A stretch of DNA of 6,286 nucleotides from Prevotellaceae bacterium (GCA_031285695.1 JAITVR010000119.1:1-6286), one strand, 5' to 3'; positions 1 through 6,286 are shown, counted from the stretch's first letter. Numbers and translations are program-made. Notes: generated from the sequence alone by a model not told the origin.

Positions 1-1
1 C

Positions 2-17
2 CGGCTGACCTCAGCCG
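2..17. repeat. Short perfect inverted repeat at window edge
   Basis: CGGCTGA and TCAGCCG form a perfect 7-bp stem around a two-base CC centre. As RNA the loop would have to open by a pair or two. It sits just before the 21-bp repeat array. It may be the remnant of a terminator or regulatory hairpin belonging to a gene beyond the left edge, but no T-tract follows it on the plus strand. Its function cannot be decided from the window. Confidence 0.4.
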
Positions 18-27
18 AGGGAGGAGT

Positions 28-279
28 GTCCTCTGTTTCACAGAGCAGCTCCTCACTTTTTATGGGAATGTCCTCTCTTTTTGAGGCTATGGTTCCTGTT
101 TTTGCGAGAAGGTTCCCTGTTTTTGAGGGAATTTTGCCTCTTTTTGGGGCAATGCTCTCTGCTTTACCATGGACATTCCCTGTTTTTGCGAGGAGGCTTC
201 CTCTTTTTGAGAGTGCTTTGCCTCTTTTTGAGAGAACAGTCCCTATTTTTACGAGGACAGTCCCTACTTTTGTAAGGAG
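28..279. repeat. Array of twelve degenerate 21-bp palindromic repeats
   Basis: Twelve 21-bp units follow each other with no insertion or deletion. Their central T-rich pentamers are centred at about 38, 59, 80, 101, 122, 143, 164, 185, 206, 227, 248 and 269. The typical unit is a C/T-rich arm (TTCCCTG, TTGCCTC or TCCTCTC), then TTTTT, then a G/A-rich arm (GAGGGAA, GGGGCAA or GAGAGAA). Several units are dyads in themselves. The unit at 134-152 pairs over seven positions around a TTTTT loop (one G-T wobble). The unit at 113-131 has a six-pair stem. The unit at 31-45 pairs CTCTG with CAGAG around TTTCA. The unit at 261-278 pairs with one mismatch. The unit centred at 164 has largely lost the pattern. 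The array lies downstream of the outer-membrane protein gene on the minus strand. Two plus-strand frames stay open through it because 21 is a multiple of three, but I do not regard it as a demonstrated gene. Function unknown. Confidence 0.85.
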
Positions 280-293
280 GTGCCACTAAAATA

Positions 294-328
294 CTGCGGC
301 GCTCTCACTAAAAGAGAGGACGCCGCAG
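294..328 (-). terminator. Strong GC-rich hairpin, possible terminator of the outer-membrane protein gene
   Basis: CTGCGGCG (294-301) pairs perfectly with CGCCGCAG (321-328). Inside this stem CTCTC (302-306) pairs with GAGAG (314-318), with a GA bulge at 319-320 and a loop of ACTAAAA. Read on the minus strand, the stem is followed by AGTATTTTAG, which is a weak T-rich tail. This places a plausible factor-independent terminator about 70 bases past the stop codon of the gene ending at 399. The tail is not a clean run of T, so termination is an inference. The stem itself is unambiguous. Confidence 0.5.
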
Positions 329-367
329 CTAAAAAGGGGCACAAGCAAGGAAAGTTAGCCTCCCGTT

Positions 368-391
368 CGGACGAGGTAGAAACCTCGTCCG
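368..391 (-). terminator. Perfect 10-bp stem-loop just past the stop codon
   Basis: CGGACGAGGT (368-377) and ACCTCGTCCG (382-391) form a perfect 10-bp stem with a four-base loop (AGAA on the plus strand, TTCT on the minus strand). It begins seven bases after the TAA stop at 399-401 of the outer-membrane protein gene. On the minus strand the stem is followed by AACGGGAGG and not a T-run. It is therefore not a canonical intrinsic terminator by itself. It could protect the mRNA 3' end, or act together with the second hairpin further downstream. Confidence 0.45.
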
Positions 392-398
392 TGTACCC

Positions 399-2834
399 TT
401 ACTGCCCTCCTCCTGCCCGGCTGCCCTCTTCGGCGTCTTCCATTATCTTGCGCCGCACGGTGGACTTGGCGACCTTGCCAAACTTGTAGCTGAAGGAGAG
501 GGTGGCATGGCGGCCGTTCCACTGCTGCTCAATGTGGCTGTAGGTTTCGTTTTGGTTGAGGTCCATGGTGTTGCCATCGTTGGTACCAAAAATGTCGCTG
601 ATGTTGAGCGAAAGGGTGGCGGCGTTGTCCCAAAAAGTTTTTTGCAGGTTGAGGTTTATTGCGCCCTGCGGGGTGGTTTGCCTCATATAGTACATGCGAA
701 CGGGGCTGCTTATCCTGCCCTGCAGCTCTATCTTTATCGTTTTTCCTACCCTAAAAGTATTGTTGAGCCGAGCGTTGCTGCTAAGGTTGCGGTTGTCCTG
801 CTCTTCATACTGAGTGCGAAAGTAGTAGCCCATAAGGTTGAGGCTGGCATTCCACCACTTGGCTATATCGTACTGGGCGTACAGGCTTAGGCTGCCTACT
901 TGCATAAGGCCTACGTTGTTGCTGGTAAGCAGGGTGATGTTGCCGGGCAGCGTTTCCATGGTTTGAAATATTTCGTTGCGGGTTTCGCTGTAGTCGGCCG
1001 CCAGAGTAATGAACTTGAAGAGCATGTAGTCCAACCGCACCGTGTTGGTGTAGGCGGGTTTTAGGTTGGGATTCCCCTCGATAATGGAGTAGTAGTTAAC
1101 CACCCTGCGGTAGGGGTTGAGGTTCCAGTAGCTGGGGCGGCGTATGCGACGGGTGTACGAGAGGCCAAAGCTGTGATTTTGCGAAGGTGCAAAGCCTATG
1201 TACAGCGTGGGGAAAAAGTCGTTGAAGGTATGGCGAGTCTTGCTGCCTGCCGAGCGCCAATTGCCCCGAGCGTAGGTGTTTTCGTAGCGCAGCCCGGCCT
1301 TGAGGCTCCACAGGCTGTCAATTTGCCAGGCGTAGTTGGCGTACAGCGCCGATATGAGCTCGCGGTACTCAAAGTCATTTATATCGTTGCGCAGCGTACT
1401 GTCGTTGCGGGTTTGCCGCTCGGCGTTGTAGTTGTCGGTGGTGCTTTGGGCGGTTTTTCCGCCGGCTTCCAGCTTCATTTTCTCGCCAAAAGGGTGGGCG
1501 TAGTCCACGTTGATGCTGTAGATGTCGATGTGCTGCCGGCTGTTGCTTAGCAGCAGTTCGCTCGGCTGGTTGTTGTAAAAGAATTGACGGGTAAGGAGGT
1601 CTTGCTCGTTGTCGTTGTTGTAGCGCATGTAGTTGGCGTTGGCATCGAGCTGCTGCCCGCTTTGGTCAAAAGTGCGGGTGTAGTTGAGGTTTATTGAGCC
1701 GTTCACGTTGCTGCTTTTATCATTTCCGCTGCCGCGCGAGCTGTCGGGCGAGGAGGGTGTGTTGTACAGCTGCGCGTATTCGTTCTTGTCTCTGCTTGAT
1801 GTAAAGCTGAATACCTTGGCCACTACGCCCACCGTATTCTTTTTATTGATAAAGTAGTCCACGCTTGCCTTGGCGGAGTGGCTCATCATGTAGTTCTTTT
1901 CTACGCTTTCCGACACGCGGCGCAGGCTGTCGAAGGTGTGCAGGGTTTCGGTAAGGTTGTAGAAGCCATCGCCGTTGGTGGTGTTGTAGCTAAGGTTGGT
2001 GGCTACCTTTTCGGTGCGGTAGCTGAGCGATAGGCTGCCTGCGCTACAGGGGGGCTCGTACAGCTTGCCGCCGTACAGGTACTGGCGCAGCTGCACGCGG
2101 GCGCTGCCGCTAAGGCCTTGGGCAAAGCTCTTCTTGGTTTTTATGTTGATAATGCCGCCGCTGCCCGCCGCATCGTACTTGCTCGAGTGGTTGGCTATAA
2201 TTTCGATTTTGTCCACGTTGGAGCCCTCGGTGCCTTCGAGCAGCATTACCAGCTCCTGCCCGCTTATGTTCGTGGGGCGGCCGTCAATCCACACCGCCAC
2301 GCCCTTTCCGTTGAGGGTAATGTTGCCATCGTTATCCACCGATACGCCCGGCGCCTGCTTGAGCAGCTCAAGCCCGGTGCTGGTTTCGGCCATAATCATC
2401 GTTTCCACGTTCATTACCAGCATATCTATTTTGCGCTCAATCAGCGGTCGTCTGGCGGTTACGGTTACGGCGTCTATTTCCTTGTCCTGCTGTGCAAGCA
2501 TGAGCTTTGCCGGCATTCCTTTCACGCCGCTGCTGCTTACAGCAATGCTGTGCTTGGCGGTGGTGTAGCCCACAAAGGCGAGTTCGAGAATATAATTCCC
2601 CTGCGGCGCTTGCAGCGAAAAGCCGCCGTTTTGGTCAGTAGTGCTGCCCTGTAGCACCTTTCCGGTTGCGCTATCGCGCAAGGTTACGGTGGCAAACTCC
2701 AGGGCGGTGCCGGCGCTTTGGTCGGTAACCACGCCTTGCAGCGTTTGCTTGCTCTTGTTGTTATTTTCTTGTGAAAAAGCCGATAGACCAATGGCCGTCA
2801 GCAGCACGAAAAGTAGCGAAATGCGAAGCTTCAT
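399..2834 (-). CDS. Outer-membrane beta-barrel protein, TonB-receptor-like (PF14905-type)
   Basis: This 811-residue protein should sit in the outer membrane. Residues 1-21 are a signal peptide: K2 and R4, a hydrophobic core, and a likely cut at AFS/Q after residue 21. Residues about 32-113 form a carboxypeptidase-regulatory-like fold (LQGVVTDQSAGTALEFATV, then DQNGGFSLQAPQGNY and LELAFVGYTT). IDAVTVTA at 120-127 resembles the TonB-box/linker segment. Residues about 130-235 are a plug-like domain containing LLKQAPGVSVDNDGNITLNG, a VWIDGRPTN motif and KYDAAGSGGIINIKTKK. The remainder is rich in alternating aromatic beta-strands and ends in LSFSYKFGK near 787. A charged 24-residue tail follows. 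The family is known in Bacteroidota, but its substrates are mostly undefined, so none is assigned here. The start is firm because the signal peptide begins at this ATG. No SusD partner or regulator adjoins it, which argues against a typical polysaccharide-utilisation locus. The frame is intact. Confidence 0.9.
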   Translation of the reverse strand: MKLRISLLFVLLTAIGLSAFSQENNNKSKQTLQGVVTDQSAGTALEFATVTLRDSATGKVLQGSTTDQNGGFSLQAPQGNYILELAFVGYTTAKHSIAVSSSGVKGMPAKLMLAQQDKEIDAVTVTARRPLIERKIDMLVMNVETMIMAETSTGLELLKQAPGVSVDNDGNITLNGKGVAVWIDGRPTNISGQELVMLLEGTEGSNVDKIEIIANHSSKYDAAGSGGIINIKTKKSFAQGLSGSARVQLRQYLYGGKLYEPPCSAGSLSLSYRTEKVATNLSYNTTNGDGFYNLTETLHTFDSLRRVSESVEKNYMMSHSAKASVDYFINKKNTVGVVAKVFSFTSSRDKNEYAQLYNTPSSPDSSRGSGNDKSSNVNGSINLNYTRTFDQSGQQLDANANYMRYNNDNEQDLLTRQFFYNNQPSELLLSNSRQHIDIYSINVDYAHPFGEKMKLEAGGKTAQSTTDNYNAERQTRNDSTLRNDINDFEYRELISALYANYAWQIDSLWSLKAGLRYENTYARGNWRSAGSKTRHTFNDFFPTLYIGFAPSQNHSFGLSYTRRIRRPSYWNLNPYRRVVNYYSIIEGNPNLKPAYTNTVRLDYMLFKFITLAADYSETRNEIFQTMETLPGNITLLTSNNVGLMQVGSLSLYAQYDIAKWWNASLNLMGYYFRTQYEEQDNRNLSSNARLNNTFRVGKTIKIELQGRISSPVRMYYMRQTTPQGAINLNLQKTFWDNAATLSLNISDIFGTNDGNTMDLNQNETYSHIEQQWNGRHATLSFSYKFGKVAKSTVRRKIMEDAEEGSRAGGGQ

Positions 2835-2873
2835 TTTTGATTGCGGATTTTTGGTTGCTATTTATTAGACGAG

Positions 2874-2881
2874 CAAATCTG
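2874..2881 (-). promoter_or_regulatory. Weak candidate -7 box for the outer-membrane protein gene
   Basis: On the minus strand CAGATTTG approximates the Bacteroidota -7 consensus TAnnTTTG with the first T replaced. It lies about 40 bases before the ATG at 2834, a reasonable distance. The expected -33 TTTG is poorly matched: the sequence about 19 bases upstream is TTTCTT. The 5' leader is A/T-rich with no Shine-Dalgarno sequence. Treat this as a tentative site only. Confidence 0.25.
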
Positions 2882-2913
2882 AAAAATGTTACACGAAGGT
2901 AAGAAAATATTTT

Positions 2914-2971
2914 AGGCTACCACACGTTGTCAATGCTTCGACAGGCTCAGCATGACAACGTGTGGTAGCCT
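2914..2971. repeat. REP-like long hairpin with CTGAGCCTGTCGAAG core
   Basis: The left arm at 2914-2932 (AGGCTACCACACGTTGTCA) is perfectly complementary to the right arm at 2953-2971, giving 19 bp. With a one-base shift at A2933, ATGCT and AGCAT extend the stem further inward. The tip, read on the minus strand, is CTGAGCCTGTCGAAG, the core of a repeat known to be scattered between genes in Bacteroidota and other bacteria. Such palindromes are often attributed to REP-associated (RAYT, IS200/IS605-related) transposases. No such transposase is in this window. The hairpin lies about 30 bases past the xerD stop codon. On the minus strand it is followed by AAAATATTTTCTT, so it could also end xerD transcription. 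It separates xerD from the outer-membrane protein gene. Confidence 0.75.
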
Positions 2972-2980
2972 GCGTGGCAT

Positions 2981-3001
2981 TTGAAATTTGAAATCTGAAA
3001 T
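2981..3001. repeat. Three 7-bp direct repeats abutting the xerD stop
   Basis: TTGAAAT, TTGAAAT and CTGAAAT follow each other without a gap. The last one shares its final base with the xerD stop codon (TGA on the minus strand, 3003-3001). Short 7-bp-period repeats of this composition are common between genes in Bacteroidota. I infer no function beyond possible slippage during replication. Confidence 0.6.
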
Positions 3002-3897
3002 CACTTTGCCCTTGGGTGGTAAAGCAAAATGGCTTCCTTGAGGTATTCTCTGTCCAAGTGCGTGTAAATTTCGGTGGTGGTAATGCTTTCGTGCCCCAGC
3101 ATTTCCTGCACGGCGCGCAGGTCGGCGCCACCTTCGATGAGGTGCGTGGCAAAGGAATGGCGAAAGGTGTGCGGGCTGATATTTTTGGTAATTCCCGCTT
3201 TTTCCGCAAGGTCTTTTACTATTAAAAATACCATGACCGTGCTTAGCTTTGCGCCAAGGCGGTTGAGGAAAACGATGTTGTCGTGCTCTTTTTTTACGCG
3301 CAGCGTGCGGCGTTTTTCGAGGTACAGCGTGAGCGCTTTAATGGCTTTTGCGCCAATGGGAACCAAGCGCTCCTTGTTTCCCTTTCCAACTACGCGCAAA
3401 AAACTTTTATCTAAGTAAAGGTTGGATAGCTGCAAGCCTACCAGCTCCGACACGCGCAGCCCGCAGCTGTACAGCATTTCGAGCATGGCCTTGTTGCGGT
3501 GTCCTTCGGCTTTGCTGAGGTCAATGGCGGCCATCATGCTTTCAATTTCGGCCACGCTGAGCACCTCGGGCAGCTTGCGACCAATTTTTGGCCCGTCAAT
3601 TTGCTGCGTGGGGTTGGCATCAACCACATCTTCAATCAGCAAATATTTGAAAAAAGCCTTAACGCCGCTGAGTACGCGCGCCTGCGAGCGGCTGTTGAGA
3701 CCGCTGTCGTAGAGGTGTGCAAGGAATTGCTCCACGTGCTTGTGCTGCACCTGCTGCGGCTGCAAAAAGTACTCGCCCTCCATAAAAGTGTGCAACTTTT
3801 CCACATCGCTGCCGTAGGCGGTAAGCGTTTTTTCGCTCAGCGATTTTTCTAACCGAAGATAGGTTAAAAAGTCGGCTATGGCTTCGTCCCAATTCAT
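3001..3897 (-). CDS. xerD: Site-specific tyrosine recombinase XerD
   Basis: XerD acts with XerC at the chromosomal dif site near the terminus, activated by FtsK, to resolve chromosome dimers. The product is 298 residues, the usual XerD length. Residues about 3-87 are the N-terminal SAM-like core-binding domain (FLTYLRLEKSLSEKTLTAYGSD). Residues about 108-290 are the catalytic domain. All six active-site residues are visible: R148 in GLRVSEL, K172 in GKGNKER, H243 and R246 in SPHTFRHSFATHL, H269 in LGHES, and the nucleophile Y278 in EIYTH. I chose the ATG at 3897 because translation from there begins with the family's normal N-terminus. An in-frame TTG at 3975 would add 26 residues encoded by an intergenic repeat. 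There is no Shine-Dalgarno sequence; the start is preceded by A/T-rich sequence. A XerC or an integrase of a mobile element is possible from homology alone, but the length and the lack of mobile-element neighbours favour the housekeeping enzyme. Confidence 0.92.
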   Translation of the reverse strand: MNWDEAIADFLTYLRLEKSLSEKTLTAYGSDVEKLHTFMEGEYFLQPQQVQHKHVEQFLAHLYDSGLNSRSQARVLSGVKAFFKYLLIEDVVDANPTQQIDGPKIGRKLPEVLSVAEIESMMAAIDLSKAEGHRNKAMLEMLYSCGLRVSELVGLQLSNLYLDKSFLRVVGKGNKERLVPIGAKAIKALTLYLEKRRTLRVKKEHDNIVFLNRLGAKLSTVMVFLIVKDLAEKAGITKNISPHTFRHSFATHLIEGGADLRAVQEMLGHESITTTEIYTHLDREYLKEAILLYHPRAK

Positions 3898-3905
3898 AAT
3901 TAGTG

Positions 3906-3981
3906 GAGAATTGAGAGTTGAGAATTGAGAGTTGAGAATTGAGAGTGGAAGATTAAAATCACTCTCAATTCTCAACTCTCC
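3906..3981. repeat. 7-bp-period repeat forming a long inverted repeat between maeB and xerD
   Basis: Six 7-bp units alternate GAGAATT and GAGAGTT from 3906 to 3947 (the last is GAGAGTG). After a 14-base spacer (3947-3960) the sequence reappears inverted: 3961-3980 is the exact reverse complement of 3927-3946, a 20-bp stem. The similarity continues weakly outward, with ATTAGTGGAG near 3900-3908 facing CTCCACTTTCAACTAAT at 3978-3994. The gap between the maeB stop and the xerD start is almost entirely this palindrome. It could attenuate read-through or stabilise the upstream message, but no T-tract follows the stem on the minus strand. I see no promoter in this gap. Confidence 0.75.
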
Positions 3982-3989
3982 ACTTTCAA

Positions 3990-6239
3990 CTAATAAGAGG
4001 CGGCTATGGCTACCATGTTGAGCACATCGCGCACGCTACATTCGTCGGGCAAAATGTGCACGGGTTTTTCTAAACCAAGAATTACGGGGCCAATGATTTC
4101 GTAGCCGCTGAGCTCTTTCATAAAAAGCGGAACAATGTTGCCCGAGCTGAGGCAGGGGAACACGAAGCAGTTGACGTCTTTATCTTGCAGCTTGTTGAAC
4201 GGGAATTTTTCCATGCGCAGCTGGCCGTTGAAGGCGTAGTTGGCCTGCATTTCGCCGTCCACCAATATTTCGGGGTACTGATTTTGCAAAACTTCCACCG
4301 CCTTGGCTACGCGCTTGGCGCTGCCCTCCTGCACCACGCCAAAGTTGGAGTGCGACAGCATGGCTATGCGCGGCTCGATGCCAAACTTTTTTACCGTATC
4401 GTGCAGCAGCTTGGTGGTTTTTACCAGCGCCTCCACATCGGGTGATTTTACCGTGCAATCGGCCATGAAAATGGGGCCGCGCTTGGTCATGGCTATAAAC
4501 ATGCCGGCTACGTGGTTGCCCTCTTCGCTTGCGCTGATAACTTCGCGCACGGCGTGCAATTTTTTACCGTAGTCGCTTGAAAAGGTGTTGAGCATGGTAT
4601 CTGCATCGCCGGCCTCCACCATCATAAGGGCAAAGGTGTCGTTGTTGTCCATTTTTTTGAGGGCGTACTGCTGCGGCATTCCCTTGCGCTGGCGTTTTTC
4701 AAACAACAATTGAGCGTAGCGCTCGCGACGTTCCTGCTCCTCATCGCCGTAAAAGCGAATGATTTCGGCGCCCGAAAGGTCGAGGTTGTACTGCTCGCAC
4801 AGCTTGGCAATTTTATCTTTGCTGCCAAGCAAAATGGGCTGTGCCAGCTTTTCGTTGAGCATATTTTGCGCAGCTTGTAGCACGCGCAGCTTTTCACCGT
4901 TGGGGAAAACCACGCGCTTTTGGTTACGCTTGGCGCGCTCGGTAACGTTGCGCATAAAGTCGTTGCTGTGCCCCATGCGGCGTTCCAATTCGTACACGTA
5001 GGCATCCCAATCGGTAATGGTGTGGCGCGCCACGCCCGATTCAATGGCGGCTTTGGCTACCTCTACCGCCACGCGCGAAATGAGGCGCGGGTCGAGCGGC
5101 TTGGGAATAATGTACTCGCGACCGAAGGAGATTTTTGTATTGTCGTAGGCGGAGCTAACGCTTTGCGGCACGGGCTCCTTGGCCAGCTCGGCCAGGGCTT
5201 TTACGGCGGCTACCTTCATGGGCTCGTTGATGCAGGTGGCGCGCACATCGAGCGCACCACGGAAGATGAACGGAAAGCCTAAAACATTATTTACCTGATT
5301 GGGATAATCCGAGCGGCCGGTGGCAAAAATCAAATCCTCGCGTGAGGCTTTGGCGCGCTCGTACGAAATTTCGGGGTTGGGGTTGGCCAAGGCAAAAACA
5401 ACAGGATTCGGCGCCATGCTGCGTATCATTTCCTCGGTCAGCACATCGGCTTTTGACAGGCCAAGAAACATGTCAGCATCTTTCAGCGCCTCGGTCAGCG
5501 TGCTTATATCACGCTTGGTAACAAAAGCTTTTTTCTCCTCGTTCAAGTCCGTGCGCTTGCTGTTGATTACGCCCTTGCTGTCGCACATTACCAGGTTTTC
5601 GGGTTTTACACCCAAATATAGGTACAACTTTGAGCAGGCTATGGCCGAGGCGCCGGCACCGTTTACCACCACCTTTATTTCGCCCAACTTTTTACCTGCA
5701 ATTTCTACGGCGTTGAGCATACCCGCGCTCGATATGATGGCGGTGCCGTGCTGGTCGTCGTGCATAATGGGAATGTTGAGCTCCTTCTTTAGCCGCTCTT
5801 CAATGTAAAAACATTCGGGGGCTTTTATGTCCTCTAAATTTATGCCGCCAAAGGTGGGCGAAATGAGCTTTACCGCCTCAATAAATTTGTCGGGGTCTTT
5901 GGTGTCCACCTCAATGTCGAAAACATCGATGTCGGCAAAAATTTTGAAGAGCAAACCCTTGCCCTCCATTACCGGCTTGCCGGCCAGCGTGCCTATATCG
6001 CCCAAGCCGAGCACCGCGGTGCCGTTGGAAATAACGGCCACCAAGTTACCCTTGGCGGTGTACTTGTAGGCGTCGTCCACGTTGGCCTCAATGGCCAAGC
6101 AGGGTTCGGCCACGCCGGGCGAGTAGGCCAGCGACAGGTCGGCCTGCGTGCTGTATGGTTTTGATGGAATTACCTCAATTTTTCCGGGGCGACCCTCGGC
6201 GTGGTAGCGCAGGGCGGCATCTTTTTGTGCGTTCTTCAT
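3990..6239 (-). CDS. maeB: NADP-dependent malic enzyme, MaeB-type hybrid with phosphotransacetylase-like domain
   Basis: The cytosolic enzyme converts (S)-malate and NADP+ to pyruvate, CO2 and NADPH, linking the TCA cycle to pyruvate and reductant supply. At 749 residues it matches the large MaeB class (E. coli MaeB is about 760). Residues about 15-150 are the malic N-terminal domain, with Y39 in [11 protein letters not shown]94 in MEGKGLLFK and the metal-binding E136-D137 in [18 protein letters not shown] (160-167) supplies another metal aspartate. VVNGAGASA (191-199) is the dinucleotide-binding loop, and FALANPNPE (282-290) and [11 protein letters not shown] (308-318) complete the site. Residues about 440-749 are phosphotransacetylase-like ([51 protein letters not shown]). 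In studied homologues this part lacks transacetylase activity and binds acetyl-CoA as an allosteric signal. The same is inferred here. NADP over NAD preference follows from the family and is not proved by the sequence. The ATG at 6239 gives the usual N-terminus. No frameshift or missing catalytic residue was seen. Confidence 0.95.
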   Translation of the reverse strand: MKNAQKDAALRYHAEGRPGKIEVIPSKPYSTQADLSLAYSPGVAEPCLAIEANVDDAYKYTAKGNLVAVISNGTAVLGLGDIGTLAGKPVMEGKGLLFKIFADIDVFDIEVDTKDPDKFIEAVKLISPTFGGINLEDIKAPECFYIEERLKKELNIPIMHDDQHGTAIISSAGMLNAVEIAGKKLGEIKVVVNGAGASAIACSKLYLYLGVKPENLVMCDSKGVINSKRTDLNEEKKAFVTKRDISTLTEALKDADMFLGLSKADVLTEEMIRSMAPNPVVFALANPNPEISYERAKASREDLIFATGRSDYPNQVNNVLGFPFIFRGALDVRATCINEPMKVAAVKALAELAKEPVPQSVSSAYDNTKISFGREYIIPKPLDPRLISRVAVEVAKAAIESGVARHTITDWDAYVYELERRMGHSNDFMRNVTERAKRNQKRVVFPNGEKLRVLQAAQNMLNEKLAQPILLGSKDKIAKLCEQYNLDLSGAEIIRFYGDEEQERRERYAQLLFEKRQRKGMPQQYALKKMDNNDTFALMMVEAGDADTMLNTFSSDYGKKLHAVREVISASEEGNHVAGMFIAMTKRGPIFMADCTVKSPDVEALVKTTKLLHDTVKKFGIEPRIAMLSHSNFGVVQEGSAKRVAKAVEVLQNQYPEILVDGEMQANYAFNGQLRMEKFPFNKLQDKDVNCFVFPCLSSGNIVPLFMKELSGYEIIGPVILGLEKPVHILPDECSVRDVLNMVAIAASY

Positions 6240-6262
6240 AGTATTATAAATTTTAGCGAAAG

Positions 6263-6270
6263 CAAAGATA
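6263..6270 (-). promoter_or_regulatory. Probable Bacteroidota -7 promoter box of maeB
   Basis: On the minus strand the octamer is TATCTTTG, a full match to the Bacteroidota sigma-70-type -7 consensus TAnnTTTG. It lies 23 bases before the maeB ATG, implying a short 5' leader of roughly 15-20 bases. The leader is A/T-rich, with no Shine-Dalgarno sequence. The -33 element expected about 19-21 bases further upstream would lie beyond the right edge of the window, so this promoter is only half visible. Confidence 0.6.
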
Positions 6271-6286
6271 CAATTTTAATGGAAAA

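Noticed and set aside
28..279. 21-bp array as a CRISPR array
   Set aside because: There are no alternating identical repeats and unique spacers. The units are contiguous and all vary, the period is too short, and there are no cas genes in the window.
273..282. Perfect Shine-Dalgarno-like TAAGGAGGTG on the plus strand
   Set aside because: It matches the complement of the 16S rRNA 3' end, but no start codon follows at a usable distance. The GTG overlaps the motif itself and the reading frame from there runs antisense into the outer-membrane protein gene. It is best explained as a variant of the array's G/A-rich arm.
2118..2654. 178- and 167-residue plus-strand reading frames opposite the outer-membrane protein gene
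   Set aside because: They are antisense to a well-supported gene, overlap each other, and show no recognisable domain. Long open antisense frames are expected from the codon use here.
2889..3209. 106-residue minus-strand reading frame ending through the REP-like element
   Set aside because: It overlaps xerD in another frame and its C-terminal part is just the translated repeat (HAEPVEA), a common false gene call at such elements.
3001..3897. Tyrosine recombinase as integrase of a mobile element or invertible promoter
   Set aside because: Size and motifs fit housekeeping XerD, no cargo or attachment-site pair is visible, and the nearby inverted repeats are low-complexity 7-bp repeats rather than paired recombination sites.
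3898..3975. N-terminal extension of XerD from an upstream in-frame TTG (26 residues)
   Set aside because: The added residues are translated from the 7-bp repeat and its inverted copy. The ATG at 3897 gives the normal family N-terminus and the standard 298-residue length.
5320..5808. 162-residue plus-strand reading frame opposite maeB
   Set aside because: It is antisense to conserved malic-enzyme motifs, has serine-rich low-complexity composition, and has no independent support.

Overview
The window looks like chromosomal DNA from a member of the Bacteroidota. The clues are: a SusC/FecA-like receptor variant that starts with a carboxypeptidase-regulatory-like domain, as is typical of that phylum; start codons preceded by A/T-rich leaders rather than Shine-Dalgarno sequences; a TAnnTTTG-type -7 promoter box upstream of maeB; and intergenic 7-bp repeats and a CTGAGCCTGTCGAAG repeat of the kind common in these genomes. 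I cannot name a genus from the sequence.

All three convincing genes lie on the minus strand, so transcription runs from right to left. (1) 6239-3990 is maeB, a full-length hybrid malic enzyme with a C-terminal phosphotransacetylase-like regulatory domain. It is preceded by a probable -7 promoter element near the window's right end. (2) 3897-3001 is xerD, a complete 298-residue tyrosine recombinase with all six catalytic residues. (3) 2834-399 encodes an 811-residue outer-membrane beta-barrel protein of the TonB-receptor-like (PF14905-type) family. These genes do not form an obvious pathway: one serves central carbon metabolism, one chromosome dimer resolution, and one the outer membrane. maeB and xerD may share a transcript because I see no promoter between them, but a palindromic repeat fills the gap.

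The intergenic spaces hold most of the interest. Between maeB and xerD is a 7-bp-period tandem repeat that folds into a 20-bp perfect inverted repeat. Between xerD and the outer-membrane gene are three more 7-bp repeats and a long, almost perfect hairpin with a REP-like core at its tip. Downstream of the outer-membrane gene are two strong hairpins (368-391 and 294-328), and then twelve degenerate 21-bp units (about 28-279) that stay exactly in phase. Each unit is centred on a T-tract and several are individually palindromic. I see no RNA gene, CRISPR array, complete mobile element or defence system. The 21-bp array is the only element I cannot assign to a familiar class.
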